A stretch of DNA of 64,000 nucleotides from Poriferisodalis sp965208895 (GCF_965208895.1 NZ_OZ242363.1:3968001-4032000); one strand, 5' to 3'; numbered from the stretch's first letter, positions 1 through 8,458 are shown. Made by a program: numbers and translations. The notes: generated by a model from the letters alone, not told the origin.

Positions 1-1
1 G

Positions 2-919
2 GGTCGGCTCGTGATCGAAGGCAGGTGTGCGTATATTGATTCTCGAGCCGACTACGCGACGTACACTGAAGGACCTCAGCGCCTAGTGTTGTCACTGCCG
101 CGCGGAAAGTTCCAATACGATTCGCGATCCGAGGAACTTTGGATGCACCATAAGGATCGACAAATTGAAGGGCCGATTCGTGTCGGCGAACGTGTGAGTA
201 TTGGCGGTTCTTACGCAAGTTTACGAAGTCGAGATTGCGGGAACGAGATAATAGTCAGTACACCCTCTATTTGGGGTTGCAGGCGTTTCCCGTCTGTAAA
301 TAATCCCTTGTGCGAGATTGAGGAATATGCCCGCTTCCATCGCATTCAACGTGACGAGGCCCGACGACGCTTTGAACTCTTTCCGGTCCTGCAGGCTGCG
401 TTTGAGGAATTGAGAGAAATCGAATCGGACCGGGTGGCCGGATGGGGATTCGATCACGGATTGGAATTTGCGGCATGGTTCTCACTGACGGGTCTTGAGT
501 CGCCGAGCGAGACGGCTCTGGCTCTCGCCAATGCACATGATGATCTTGAGATCCGAACCGGGGCCGAGACCAGCTACAACCAGTTGCTTGAGGCCCAAGC
601 GGCATTCGCGGACGGGCAGGACTTGCATTTGCCATTCGACGCTGACGTGGACAACATCGCGCGTTTCGAACTAGCCGATGCAGTCACGCGCAGTTGGATC
701 GATCTCTCCGAAGGTCACCTCGGCATCGGTGTCGACACGGACTGGGTGCCGCGTCAAGTGGCCTCGGCGCTACTGGCCAGCGAACACGGCAGCTACCCCG
801 ACGCTGCCTCTGTTCCGAGTCATATTCCAAACGAAGAACTGCTCGCAACCATCGAGCGCATCATCGCGCAACGCCTCGACGTCCCCCTGCTTGTGCAGCG
901 CGCTTTGATGCGCCGTTGA
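2..919 (+). CDS. Uncharacterised protein, 5' end outside the window (paralogue of the pseudogene at 3952)
   Basis: The frame is open at the window edge and ends at TGA 917-919, so only the C-terminal part is present. I do not recognise a family. Its N-terminal part has short beta-like blocks (RLVLSLPRGK, IEGPIRVGERVSIGGS, near residues 25-65) and its C-terminal part contains WIDLSEGHLGIGVDTDWVPR. All of these recur in the broken copy at 3952-4955. That copy starts with a secretion-type N-terminus, so this protein is probably also exported. Base composition looks less GC-rich than the neighbouring housekeeping genes. Followed by remnants of other genes and an IS30-family element. Confidence 0.7.
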   Translation, partial: GRLVIEGRCAYIDSRADYATYTEGPQRLVLSLPRGKFQYDSRSEELWMHHKDRQIEGPIRVGERVSIGGSYASLRSRDCGNEIIVSTPSIWGCRRFPSVNNPLCEIEEYARFHRIQRDEARRRFELFPVLQAAFEELREIESDRVAGWGFDHGLEFAAWFSLTGLESPSETALALANAHDDLEIRTGAETSYNQLLEAQAAFADGQDLHLPFDADVDNIARFELADAVTRSWIDLSEGHLGIGVDTDWVPRQVASALLASEHGSYPDAASVPSHIPNEELLATIERIIAQRLDVPLLVQRALMRR

Positions 920-934
920 TCGGGTGTTCTGCGT

Positions 935-1029
935 GGGTCAATTTCGCCCGCTGGGGGTCCCGGTCCGCTGCACGCGACCGGCAGCAGTACCGCGGTGACG
1001 CAACCGGCGAGCACCCGCCGCGAGGTCAC
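935..1029 (-). pseudogene. 5' fragment of a lipoprotein gene
   Basis: A GTG at 1029 overlaps the stop of the ligase fragment (GTGA). It opens a frame encoding a textbook lipoprotein signal: basic start (TSRR), hydrophobic core and a Cys after LLPVA, then Gly/Pro-rich residues. The frame then runs into the antisense of the gene at 2-919, so the mature part is missing. Inferred to be a truncated gene left by rearrangement. It could be a chance reading, although the coupling to the ligase fragment argues against that. Confidence 0.4.
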
Positions 1030-1106
1030 GCCAGTTTTGTGGCGATGGACCCCACGGAGCGGAGGGCCGTGCCGTCGGCGCCTTGCGTCACGAACCGGCG
1101 AGTGGG
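1026..1106 (-). pseudogene. 3' fragment of a D-Ala-D-Ala ligase-like gene
   Basis: About 80 bp match the 3' end of the ligase-family gene at 7269-8393 with only a handful of differences. In frame it reads RRFVTQGADGTALRSVGSIA followed by TKLA and a stop, against AKLA in the full gene. The match stops a few bases before the IS30-family inverted repeat at 1113. The rest of the gene is absent. Either a second ligase copy was destroyed here or its tail was duplicated by an IS-linked event. Confidence 0.75.
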
Positions 1107-1112
1107 TCGGCA

Positions 1113-2160
1113 GGCTCTACCGGTGGTTGCGAGTGAGTCGAGTGTAGATGTCGGCGGCTGATTGCCAGTTGTGGAGTCGGCGTGGCATCCAGTTGAGGTT
1201 GTCCTCGATGATCGACAGTCGCAGTGGGCTGAGGTCGAGCGGTGTGCCTTTTGGCAGCCGGCGTCGAAGCAGCCCGTTGGTCTGCTCGTTGGTGCCGCGC
1301 TGGGTTGGGCTGTGGGGTTCGCAGAAGAACACCTCGATGCGGGGTGCCGTTTCGATGTCGGCCCCGCTGGCCATCTCGCGGCCTTGGTCCCAGGTGAGGC
1401 TGCGCACCAGATGGGCGGGCTGGCGAGCCAACGCGGCGGTGGCCGCGGCTGCGACGTTGGGCGCCGTGTAGCCGTGCGGCAATGCGACGACCAGCGTGTG
1501 GCGGCTGACGCGCTCCACCAGAGTGGCCGCGGCGCTGCGGTTGGCTGCCCCGATGATCAGGTCGCCTTCCCAATGGCCCGGCTCGCTTCACTCGGCGACG
1601 GCTGCGGGCCGCTCGCTGAGCGGCCGGTATTGCCCCAGCGGGCTGGCCTTGTCGCTGTGGCCGCTGCGCGGACGACGACGGCGCCGGCCCCTCGGCAGGT
1701 CGGCCCACGCGTCCGCGTCGAGCCCGCAGCCGCTGTACGCGGCCCGGTAGATCGTCTCCGTGCACACCCGCCGCCCTTCGGCGGCCATGTCGGCGCTGAT
1801 CGCCTGCGGCGACCAGCGCTGGGTCATCCTACGTTTCACCTGCTCGGCCAGCACCGGGTCCGCTTCGAGCTTGCAGGGGCGGGGCCGCCGCGCCTGCAAG
1901 CTCGCGTCAGCCTGCGCTGCCGCCGCGTCGTACACAGTCATGGGGCCGCCGCAGCGGCCCAGCTCGCGATAGACCGTCGCCGGATGTCGGCCCAGCACTC
2001 CCGCGATGTCCAAAGCAGTCGCTCCCGCCGATCTCATCGCCTCAATCCGGGCGCGCTCGAACGCGCTCAGCCTCGCTGCCATACTGGACACCTCCACTGG
2101 TGGTTGCCGTGTCGAACAACCGGTCATCATGACCGATCACTCGCAATCACCGGTGGAGTC
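1113..2160. mobile_element. IS30-family insertion sequence with degraded transposase
   Basis: Bounded by imperfect 24-bp terminal inverted repeats, 1113-1136 and 2137-2160, which agree at 21 of 24 positions (shared core TTGCGAGTGA and ACCGGTG). It contains one transposase gene on the minus strand. The left flank is a ligase-gene fragment and the right flank a protease-gene fragment, so the two sides do not rejoin into one gene. This points to a deletion or rearrangement next to the element. I could not see a convincing short target duplication. Confidence 0.8.
1117..2082 (-). pseudogene. IS30-family transposase with in-frame stop codon
   Basis: Reads from ATG 2082 to TAG 1117-1119, 321 residues, with a single in-frame TGA at 1588-1590. 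The N-terminal half has the helix-turn-helix region typical of IS30 (SAGATALDIAGVLGRHPATV, then WSPQAIS). The C-terminal half has the DDE core: GHWEGDLIIG, TWDQGREM and PHSPTQRGTNEQTNGLLRR. Both halves are in the same frame. The stop sits just before GHWEGD where an Arg codon (CGA) would fit, so a single C-to-T change explains it. Transposition would need readthrough or help in trans. Confidence 0.85.
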
Positions 2161-2345
2161 CGCCATGCATTACGTGGATGTAAAGGAGACAGTGGTGGTC
2201 CTGTGTACAGCTGGTCTTCTGCATATGGTGTCTTCAACGGCGGCCAGAAAGATCCGAACTGCACCCGAGTCGGAACGTATGTGTACTTTAGCGCGATCCG
2301 GAATGTCACATACTTTCTCGGCGTTAGGGTCCGCCGCGGGTCAAG
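2161..2345 (+). pseudogene. C-terminal fragment of a trypsin-like serine protease
   Basis: The frame reads RHALRGCKGDSGGPVYSW, which holds the GDSGGP active-site motif of chymotrypsin-fold proteases, then a C-terminal stretch with YFSAIRNVTYFLGV, typical of the last helix of secreted streptogrisin-like enzymes. The rest of the gene is missing upstream, replaced by the IS30-family element. No stop follows at the expected end; the frame runs on to 2439. Together with the broken gene at 3952 it resembles the intact protease/downstream-gene pair at 38777-40824. Confidence 0.7.
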
Positions 2346-2414
2346 TCGCGCGAATGACCAGTGTGATTGCCAAGAGTTGCGCATGATTCCCGAGCGCAGA
2401 CCACGCGACTTGAC
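2340..2414. repeat. 11-bp perfect inverted repeat with 53-bp spacer
   Basis: GTCAAGTCGCG at 2340-2350 is exactly repeated in inverse at 2404-2414. It lies just after the protease fragment and before the ISL3-family element. It could be the ends of a very small degraded element or a stem-loop past the protease gene. I see no coding sequence in 2345-2496. Confidence 0.4.
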
Positions 2415-2496
2415 TTCTGGCGAACCCTTAGCTTGGTAACCTTCGGTCCTATCAACGTCCCATGATTCCATAGTCGCCCGTGAAAAAAAGTGCTGA

Positions 2497-2504
2497 CCGA
2501 AAAC
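2497..2504. repeat. 8-bp target site duplication, left copy
   Basis: CCGAAAAC directly abuts the left end of the ISL3-family element at 2505. The identical octamer follows the right end at 3917-3924. Eight-base duplications are the known length for the ISL3 family. Confidence 0.9.
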
Positions 2505-3916
2505 GGCTCTTCGCGCTTTAGCGTGGGGTGAGGGTGTCGAGCAGGGTCCAGTCGGGTTTGCCGGCATACAGCAGGACTCGGATGCGGTAGTGGTCGAAGT
2601 TGGTGACCCCGAACGACACTCGCTTGATCAGCTTCGCCAGGTTGTTCGCCGCTTCGGTCGGCCCGTTGGTCACCTGTGAGCGGTGCCAGTTGGTGATCGG
2701 GGTGCGCCAGGCGTGCAGGGTGCGGCCGAGCTTGTTCAGCTCCGGGGAGTACGTGTCGTCGCGCAGGTCGCGGGACAGTTCGTCGAGGGCTTCGAGCGCG
2801 ACCTTGCGGTTTGGGATGCGGTAGGTCATGCGCAGGGTCTCCTTGGCGTGCCATGCGTCGCGGACTTCGCCGTGGGGGTCGCCGGCTGCGAGCAGGCCGC
2901 GCAGCTTCGCCTCGCCGCGTTCGGTGACTCGTTCGTGTGCCTTGAGCAGCAGCCGCCGTATCCGGTACAAGGGATCGTGCTTGGTGCCGCGTCCGCCGGT
3001 GGTCTCGTTCTGGACGCGTCTGCGCACTTCGTCGATGGTGCTGTTGGCGAGCTTGACGACATGGAACGGATCGGCGACCTGGATCGCTTTGGGCAGCGAG
3101 CCGGTGAACGCCTTGCGGTACGGCCCTGACAGGTCCATGACCGCCCACCGCACCCGCCGCCGCCACACCGAGGTGCGCGCCTGGATCCATCTGGTGGCCC
3201 CTTTGGCGCTCTTACCAGCGACTATGTCGAGCAGCTTGCCCCGCCTGGCGTCCACGATGGTGGTGCCCCAGTGCTGTTCGCGGTACCGGCCGCGGCGGAA
3301 CATCAAGATCTCGTCGAGCCCCAAAGCGGTCACGCCGCCGATGCGCGACCGGTCGGCTTCGAGCAGCGCTCGGCCCCAGCGATGCACTGCGGCCATCGCG
3401 GTGTGCCAGTTGCAGCCCAGCTCGGCTGCGATCTCTTTGATCGCCCGTCCCTTGCCCGCCCCGCGGGTCGCCCAGCGAGCAGCCCGGCTCGTCATGCGCC
3501 CCCTGGGCGGCGCGATCTGAGGCTCCTGATCGGTGAACGTGCGCACCGCGCAGCCCTGATGAGGGCACAGCCAGCGGCGCTTGCGCCACACCAGCCGGGC
3601 CGGCCGCCCGAACGCCGGCAGATCAGCCAGACCCACCGCGCTCGCCCCGTGAGCCCACACCTTGCCGCCGCAGCCCCCACAGCACGGCCGCCCGCTCAAC
3701 TCGATCTCGACTTCGAGCGGGCCGCCGCGGCGGCCCCGCACATCGAGCACCGCGACATGCGGGCCCAGACCCACGATCAACAACAACGCACGCGTAAGGT
3801 CAACAGCCACAGGGATCCTCCAGAACTCGCGGTCTCGACACCTCCGATTCTGGGGGATCCCTCCCTATCCAGCCCGAACCCTCACAGCACTACCCCACGC
3901 GGAAACGCGAAGCGCC
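2505..3916. mobile_element. Apparently intact ISL3-family insertion sequence
   Basis: A 1412-bp element with 25-bp imperfect terminal inverted repeats at 2505-2529 (starts GGCTCTTCGCG) and 3892-3916 (inverse, starts GGCGCTTCGCG). It carries one full-length transposase and is flanked by identical 8-bp repeats. Perfect duplications and an uninterrupted gene suggest a recent insertion. It landed a few bases upstream of the gene at 3952 and may have displaced that gene's promoter. Confidence 0.92.
2518..3810 (-). CDS. ISL3-family transposase
   Basis: A 430-residue protein, a normal length for the family. An N-terminal zinc-binding region (RPCCGGCGGK near residue 45, then CPHQGC) is followed by a helix-turn-helix part and the DDE catalytic region: GLDEILMFRRG, AVMDLSGPYRKAF, VADPFHVVKL, and late in the protein NGPTEAANNLAKLIKR, where the last acidic residue lies. 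It ends inside the left inverted repeat region of its element. No frameshift or stop was seen, so it is probably functional. Confidence 0.93.
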   Translation of the reverse strand: MAVDLTRALLLIVGLGPHVAVLDVRGRRGGPLEVEIELSGRPCCGGCGGKVWAHGASAVGLADLPAFGRPARLVWRKRRWLCPHQGCAVRTFTDQEPQIAPPRGRMTSRAARWATRGAGKGRAIKEIAAELGCNWHTAMAAVHRWGRALLEADRSRIGGVTALGLDEILMFRRGRYREQHWGTTIVDARRGKLLDIVAGKSAKGATRWIQARTSVWRRRVRWAVMDLSGPYRKAFTGSLPKAIQVADPFHVVKLANSTIDEVRRRVQNETTGGRGTKHDPLYRIRRLLLKAHERVTERGEAKLRGLLAAGDPHGEVRDAWHAKETLRMTYRIPNRKVALEALDELSRDLRDDTYSPELNKLGRTLHAWRTPITNWHRSQVTNGPTEAANNLAKLIKRVSFGVTNFDHYRIRVLLYAGKPDWTLLDTLTPR

Positions 3917-3924
3917 CCGAAAAC
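3917..3924. repeat. 8-bp target site duplication, right copy
   Basis: CCGAAAAC immediately follows the right end of the ISL3-family element and is identical to 2497-2504. Confidence 0.9.
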
Positions 3925-3951
3925 TCTCGTGCATCAAGTCATTGCTCCAAG

Positions 3952-4955
3952 ATGAAATTCACTTACGTCCTTGCCTGCGCCGTGACCTGCTATTCGTGTT
4001 CGATGACCTCGCCGTCTGCGGATGAATTAGCCCAAGAACCACTTGGCGTAGACAACTCGCCCATGGCTACTAGCATGGAGGTTGGGCGAACGATTGACCA
4101 TTCGTCTGCGCCATTGACCTCGGTGTTGCCTCAACGTAGCTCGCAGGGTGTTGCACGATTGTCGCGTGTCGAATTAGCAGAGATGCATGAACCTGGTGAC
4201 GATTACCATATGGTCGACCAACGAGGGACGCTAGTAATCGACAGGGACTGTGTTTATATTGTCCTTACAGGCGAGGAAGACTTCTCTCCAACAGGTAAAT
4301 CACCTTATGTGTTGTCCCTGCCGCGAGGTAGCATGAGGCACGATGAATCCAACGCACTGTACTGGTGGACTACGAACGGCGAGCAGGTTGAAGGTCCGTT
4401 TAGAACAGGCGACATCATCGGGGTCGGAGGATCCGGAACCTTTAGACGCAGCAGCTACTGCGGACACTTGAAACAAATAGAGTCGCAGGCTGGGGCTTCG
4501 ATCACGGTAAGGAATTTAGGGCTTGGCTGTGGCTCACTGGCCATGAACCTCCGAGCAGAGAGGTCCAGGTGCTCGCCGGCGAGCATGAGGAACTTGAGAT
4601 CCGAGTCGGTGCCACCACCAGCTATAGTCGGTTGCTCGCTGCTCACGAGGCATTCGCCGACGGGCAGGGCTTCTTCGTGTCGGACGAAGAACGCACAGGC
4701 GCAGCGACGCGTTTTATGCTCTCTAATGCTGTCGCCAATAGTTGGATCGATCACTCCGAGAACGGACTCGTCATCGCGGTCGATCCACGTTGGGTACCGC
4801 GCCAAGTAGCCGCTGTCGTGCTGACTGGCAATCCTGATGGTTACTCGAGTATGGACATCGTTCCGCATGAGGAATTGCTCGTAACGATTCAGGGCATCGT
4901 CGAGCAACGCTTGGGCGTTCCAGTGCGAGTCATGCGTGCGTGGATCGGCCCATAG
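3952..4955 (+). pseudogene. Broken copy of the uncharacterised secreted protein
   Basis: Starts at ATG 3952 with an export-type N-terminus (MKFTYVLACAVTCYSC), so it may be a lipoprotein. It matches the gene at 2-919 through YVLSLPRGS, VEGPFRTGD and RRSSYCGH. At about 4470 it jumps to sequence equivalent to RVAGWGFDHG in a different frame. A single deletion of roughly 170-180 bp that also shifts the frame explains this. The C-terminal part continues intact in the new frame from about 4472 (WIDHSENGLVIAVDPRWVPR) to TAG 4953-4955. It lies just downstream of the ISL3-family element. Confidence 0.8.
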
Positions 4956-5046
4956 TGGTCCTTGGCGTAGTTGTTCCGGTTCTTTGGCAGGACGACGAGC
5001 TACGCCGTGATGCCAATGCCAGCTTGATGGCGATCAACCCCACAGA

Positions 5047-6090
5047 TCACAGGGCCGGGGATGCCGAGAGCTCTGCGAACAGTCGGGCACACGCGCGGAC
5101 CGCCCGCCAACCGCATGACAGGGCGTAGCGCTCGTAGTCGCTTCCGGGTGGTCCGAAGGTGGCCAAGTCGCGGCATGCCGTCGCATCGGCGGCGCCGCAG
5201 CGCTCCCACATCTGATCCAGGTACTCGTCGTTGCCGGGCGGCGAGTCCTGCGGCGATCGCCCTGCTAGCGCAGGCGGAGCGCCGTCGTCGCCCACCAACA
5301 GCGCACAGTCGCGGGTGGTGCGGCCGCCGCAGGTCCAACCGAAGCTGGCATATGCCGATCCCCCCGGCGCGGACAGCACAAGCTGGGCACACGCGCGGCT
5401 GCTTCCCTCCCCGCACGCCGCCCACCAGCCGTCCAGTTCAGGGATGTTCCCCGGGGTTGGCGACTCGGAATCGAACTCGACGCTCAGCAGGCCTGCGTCG
5501 GCGCCGGGCTCGCCGAGCAGCACATTGCAGTGCAGGTTCTCACGGCCCCCGCAGCTGAAGGCGAAGGCCTCGTAGTCGCTGCCGGCGGGCGACTCGAACA
5601 GCAACGCGTTGCAGGCTGCGGCGGAACCCTGCCCGCACACGACCCAGAGCTCGTCGAGCGCAGCGTCGTTTCCGGGCGGAGCGTCGCTGGGATCGAAGCG
5701 CGCAGGAGCGCGCACGAGTTCTGCGGGCAACGCCGCGTCGCGCTCCTCAACGGGCGACAGCAACCGGGTATCGACGGGCACGATCCCGCCGGCATCACCG
5801 CTGTCGAGAGCGCAGATATCCCTCGCGATGCCTGCGAGCGGCTCATCGGCGGGATCGAGCGGCAAGGACAGCTCGGTGACGCCGAGCGCAGCTGCCAAGC
5901 GGGCACGCTCGCAGGCCGTGAGGTCGGACTCTGATGCAATGTCGCCATCGGTGCCCGAGATATTCGATCCGCTGCATCCCACCAACAGAGTCGCAGCAGC
6001 AAGCGTCAAGAGAACCCGGCGAGCCGCTGCCAGGCCGACCCGGCCTCGCAGGCTGTTTGTGGTCTTGCTGGCATTGCGGCAGGACGGCAT
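5047..6090 (-). CDS. Lipoprotein with three Cys-containing repeats
   Basis: I use ATG 6090 because it places a short basic stretch before the signal (RRVLLTLAAATLLVGC, lipobox LVGC). The frame stays open upstream to 6213, so the start is uncertain. After a linker with Ser/Asp/Pro, three repeats of about 65 residues share the pattern PPGND..LD.LW..CG....AC..L....P.GS.Y..F...CGGR....C..L. Similar repeats occur singly at the ends of other actinobacterial membrane proteins. The paired Cys suggest disulfides outside the membrane. Function unknown. Confidence 0.75.
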   Translation of the reverse strand: MPSCRNASKTTNSLRGRVGLAAARRVLLTLAAATLLVGCSGSNISGTDGDIASESDLTACERARLAAALGVTELSLPLDPADEPLAGIARDICALDSGDAGGIVPVDTRLLSPVEERDAALPAELVRAPARFDPSDAPPGNDAALDELWVVCGQGSAAACNALLFESPAGSDYEAFAFSCGGRENLHCNVLLGEPGADAGLLSVEFDSESPTPGNIPELDGWWAACGEGSSRACAQLVLSAPGGSAYASFGWTCGGRTTRDCALLVGDDGAPPALAGRSPQDSPPGNDEYLDQMWERCGAADATACRDLATFGPPGSDYERYALSCGWRAVRACARLFAELSASPAL

Positions 6091-6236
6091 CGAATGAAGT
6101 CTGCTGCTTCGCGCAGCATGTGCCATCACCCGGTTACCCGAGGGCATCGCCGAGCCGCGATCGCGGACTCGGCACCTCCATGAGGGCGCTGAGCGCGCAC
6201 CGCGGCCCGACATTCGGCGTGCCGGACGCGTTCTTC

Positions 6237-6242
6237 TAGTCT
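6237..6242 (+). promoter_or_regulatory. -10-like hexamer for a leaderless start
   Basis: TAGTCT lies 6 nt before ATG 6249, the spacing expected if transcription begins at or next to the start codon. No Shine-Dalgarno sequence is present. Confidence 0.5.
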
Positions 6243-6248
6243 GTTGAG

Positions 6249-7241
6249 ATGGCCGTGCGCGACGAGACGCTGCTCGTCCCGACTCTTAGGCATGCGTCGG
6301 CAGCGGCGGAAGTGCTCGCCGCCGAAGGAGCAGCGGCGGTGCTGGTGTTCGGGTCGGTCGCGGACGGCACATCTCGGGCGGGAAGCGACATCGACCTGGT
6401 GGCGGTGTTCGACGACATCGACTACGACGAGCGGTACCCGCTCAGGTGGAGGCTCGAAGCTCGATGCGCCGCCGCTGTGGGCGTCCCCGTCGACGTGCAC
6501 GTCACTGACCGGCCCGAGTGGGAGCATCGCATCGGGCAGGTGGCGTCATCGTTCGAGGGGAGCGTCGCCCGCCGAGCCGAAGTCCTGCTCGAACGCGAGC
6601 CGCTGCCCGGCGCAGTGGACTGGGGCAAGGAGATCGGCATGCCCGACAGCGACCTGAACGAAGCCGTCGAACGGCTCAACGACGTGTGCCAGTCACTCGG
6701 GGACATGGCAGTCGCCTGTCGGCAGCGTGTCGGCGAGATCATGCTTGCCGACGGTCACAACACAGTCGTGCCCAGGGTGCGGATGGCCCGCTTGCGCTCC
6801 CTGTGCGCTGCTGCGTCGATGACGATCGAGCATGCTCTCAAGGCGTGGCACGCCGCGAACGGGGTCCCTTCGGAACGCACTCACAGCATCGCCAGGCTGC
6901 TGGCCTCGGCGGGACCGCTCCCGGCTGCGCTCGAGGACGCTCTCGCCCCGCTCGAAGCGAACACGCTGCGTCCGAGCCGTGAACGGTTCGATGACGTGTC
7001 GAGCTGGCGGATCGGTGGCACCTACCCGTCGGCTCTGCCGCGGACCGCCACCTCCGAACGAACAGAACGGCTCGCCAGGCTGCTAGCTCGAGCGGCGACG
7101 GTCACCGCCGAATCAACGCTCGAACGTGTCATCGCTGACGGCGCCGACCCCGACAGCGAGACAGTCGCTGCCTGCATGGACGAGTTGAGTCGCGCTCAGG
7201 CAGTGCTCTCCGCAGGCGACCCGGTGAACGGCGCCCCGTAG
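6249..7241 (+). CDS. Nucleotidyltransferase-HEPN fusion protein
   Basis: A 330-residue protein. Residues about 15-110 form a minimal nucleotidyltransferase domain with GSVADGTSRAGSDIDLV, where GS (35-36) and D47/D49 match the catalytic GS...DxD pattern. The second half looks like HEPN: EHALKAWHAANGVPSERTH, then a helical tail with Arg-rich segments. MNT and HEPN usually form separate toxin-antitoxin partners; here both are in one chain. It might be a self-regulated toxin or an aminoglycoside-type nucleotidyltransferase, which also has a helical C-terminal half. Leaderless-type start, single gene. Confidence 0.75.
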   Translation: MAVRDETLLVPTLRHASAAAEVLAAEGAAAVLVFGSVADGTSRAGSDIDLVAVFDDIDYDERYPLRWRLEARCAAAVGVPVDVHVTDRPEWEHRIGQVASSFEGSVARRAEVLLEREPLPGAVDWGKEIGMPDSDLNEAVERLNDVCQSLGDMAVACRQRVGEIMLADGHNTVVPRVRMARLRSLCAAASMTIEHALKAWHAANGVPSERTHSIARLLASAGPLPAALEDALAPLEANTLRPSRERFDDVSSWRIGGTYPSALPRTATSERTERLARLLARAATVTAESTLERVIADGADPDSETVAACMDELSRAQAVLSAGDPVNGAP

Positions 7242-7268
7242 CAAGCACTGCGGCTGCCGTCGTGGGGG

Positions 7269-8393
7269 TCACGCCAGTTTCGCGGCGATGGAACCCACCG
7301 ATCGCAGGGCCGTGCCGTCGGCGCCTTGCGTCACGAACCGGCGAGTGGGCCCGTCGAGCGCTTCGGCGATGAGATCGTCAAGCAGCTCGATGAGGCTGTC
7401 TCCCTCGTGGGACCAGAAGTACCAGCTCAGCGAGCCGGGGATCGGGTTGATCTCGTTCACCCACAGCCCGGCCGGGTCGTCGCTGCCGTCCCACAAGAAG
7501 TCGATGCGCATGACCGAGCGGGCCATCACGAGGCGGCTCACCTCGACCGCTGCAGCGCGCAGCGCCGACTCGATCGCGGGCGGCAGCGTGGCGGGCAGCT
7601 CTCGTGGCGCTGTGGCCATCCCGCCCCCGCCGGTGAGGTATTTCTCGGCGTAGGTGTAGATCGTGCTGTCGCTGCGCAGCGGCCGCTCCACCGCGCTCAG
7701 CCGAAGCTCCGGCCAGGTGCGCACCGAGATGTTCAGATCGATGATGTCGCTGAGGTAGCGCTGCACGACAGCGCCGTCGCGCAGCAGCGGCGACGACCGT
7801 GCCAATGCCCGCGCCGTCGCGAGGTCAGCAACGATCTCGATACCGATCGATGAGCCGCCGAAACGCGGTTTCACGATGAGAGGTCCCTGCGACAGCTCGG
7901 CCGCGGCGGCGTCGCTGGGCAGGTCTTCGGTGAGCAGCTGGAGCGGCAGCGTCGGAAGGCCTGCCGCTTCGGCGGCGCCGCTGAACGCCAGCTTGTCCAT
8001 GCAGATTGCCGCGCTGAGCTGTCCCGGACCGGTGTAGGCCAATCCCGCCAGATCCAGCAGGGCCGGCAGGCCGCCGTCCTCGCCAGGGCCGCCGTGACAG
8101 CAGTTGACTACGACGTCGACCGGCAGCGGTCGCCGACGCCGGTCTGCTCGCACGAACCCGCCGCCCGGGCGGGCGGCCAACTCGACCTCGGACGCCGAGC
8201 GCGGCAGACCCTCTGCAAAGGCCGACGCCTCGATGTCGGGCGGAACTTCGTGCCATGTGCCGACCGGTGACCAGTACAGCGCTACCGGGTCGCGCCCAGC
8301 TTCGGCAAGCGCGTGCACTGCCTGCAGCCCCGTGAGGATCGAGATGTCGTGCTCAGGCGACGGACCGCCGAAGCAGACGCCAGCACGGGTCAT
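7269..8393 (-). CDS. D-alanine--D-alanine ligase family protein
   Basis: A 374-residue ATP-grasp enzyme. Seen: N-terminal CFGGPSPEHDISILTG, YTGPGQLSAAICMDK, ATP-binding PLIVKPRFGGSSIGIEIV, and metal-binding VNEINPIPGSLSWYFW, all in the order of Ddl enzymes that join two D-alanines for peptidoglycan. It lies 65 bp after the MurF-like gene on the same strand, so the two products would act in sequence. A fragment of a near-identical 3' end exists at 1026-1106. Whether this is the housekeeping Ddl or makes another dipeptide cannot be told from the sequence. Confidence 0.85.
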   Translation of the reverse strand: MTRAGVCFGGPSPEHDISILTGLQAVHALAEAGRDPVALYWSPVGTWHEVPPDIEASAFAEGLPRSASEVELAARPGGGFVRADRRRRPLPVDVVVNCCHGGPGEDGGLPALLDLAGLAYTGPGQLSAAICMDKLAFSGAAEAAGLPTLPLQLLTEDLPSDAAAAELSQGPLIVKPRFGGSSIGIEIVADLATARALARSSPLLRDGAVVQRYLSDIIDLNISVRTWPELRLSAVERPLRSDSTIYTYAEKYLTGGGGMATAPRELPATLPPAIESALRAAAVEVSRLVMARSVMRIDFLWDGSDDPAGLWVNEINPIPGSLSWYFWSHEGDSLIELLDDLIAEALDGPTRRFVTQGADGTALRSVGSIAAKLA

Positions 8394-8458
8394 GGGCGCG
8401 CCCCCAAGGTTCTCAACCGCTCGACCATGTGGGCCATGTTCTCATGGGAGCGAGGCGA

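Noticed and set aside
1162..2439. Long plus-strand open frame across the IS30 element
   Set aside because: It is antisense to the transposase; only its last part (from about 2161) carries real protein signal, the protease fragment.
2481..2504. Run of seven A near the ISL3 left end as a transposase terminator
   Set aside because: The T-run on the minus strand follows the element, but only a 3-4 bp stem precedes it; too weak to call.
3271..4809. 512-codon plus-strand frame starting inside the ISL3 element
   Set aside because: Its first part is antisense of the transposase; the real gene begins at ATG 3952 with an export signal.
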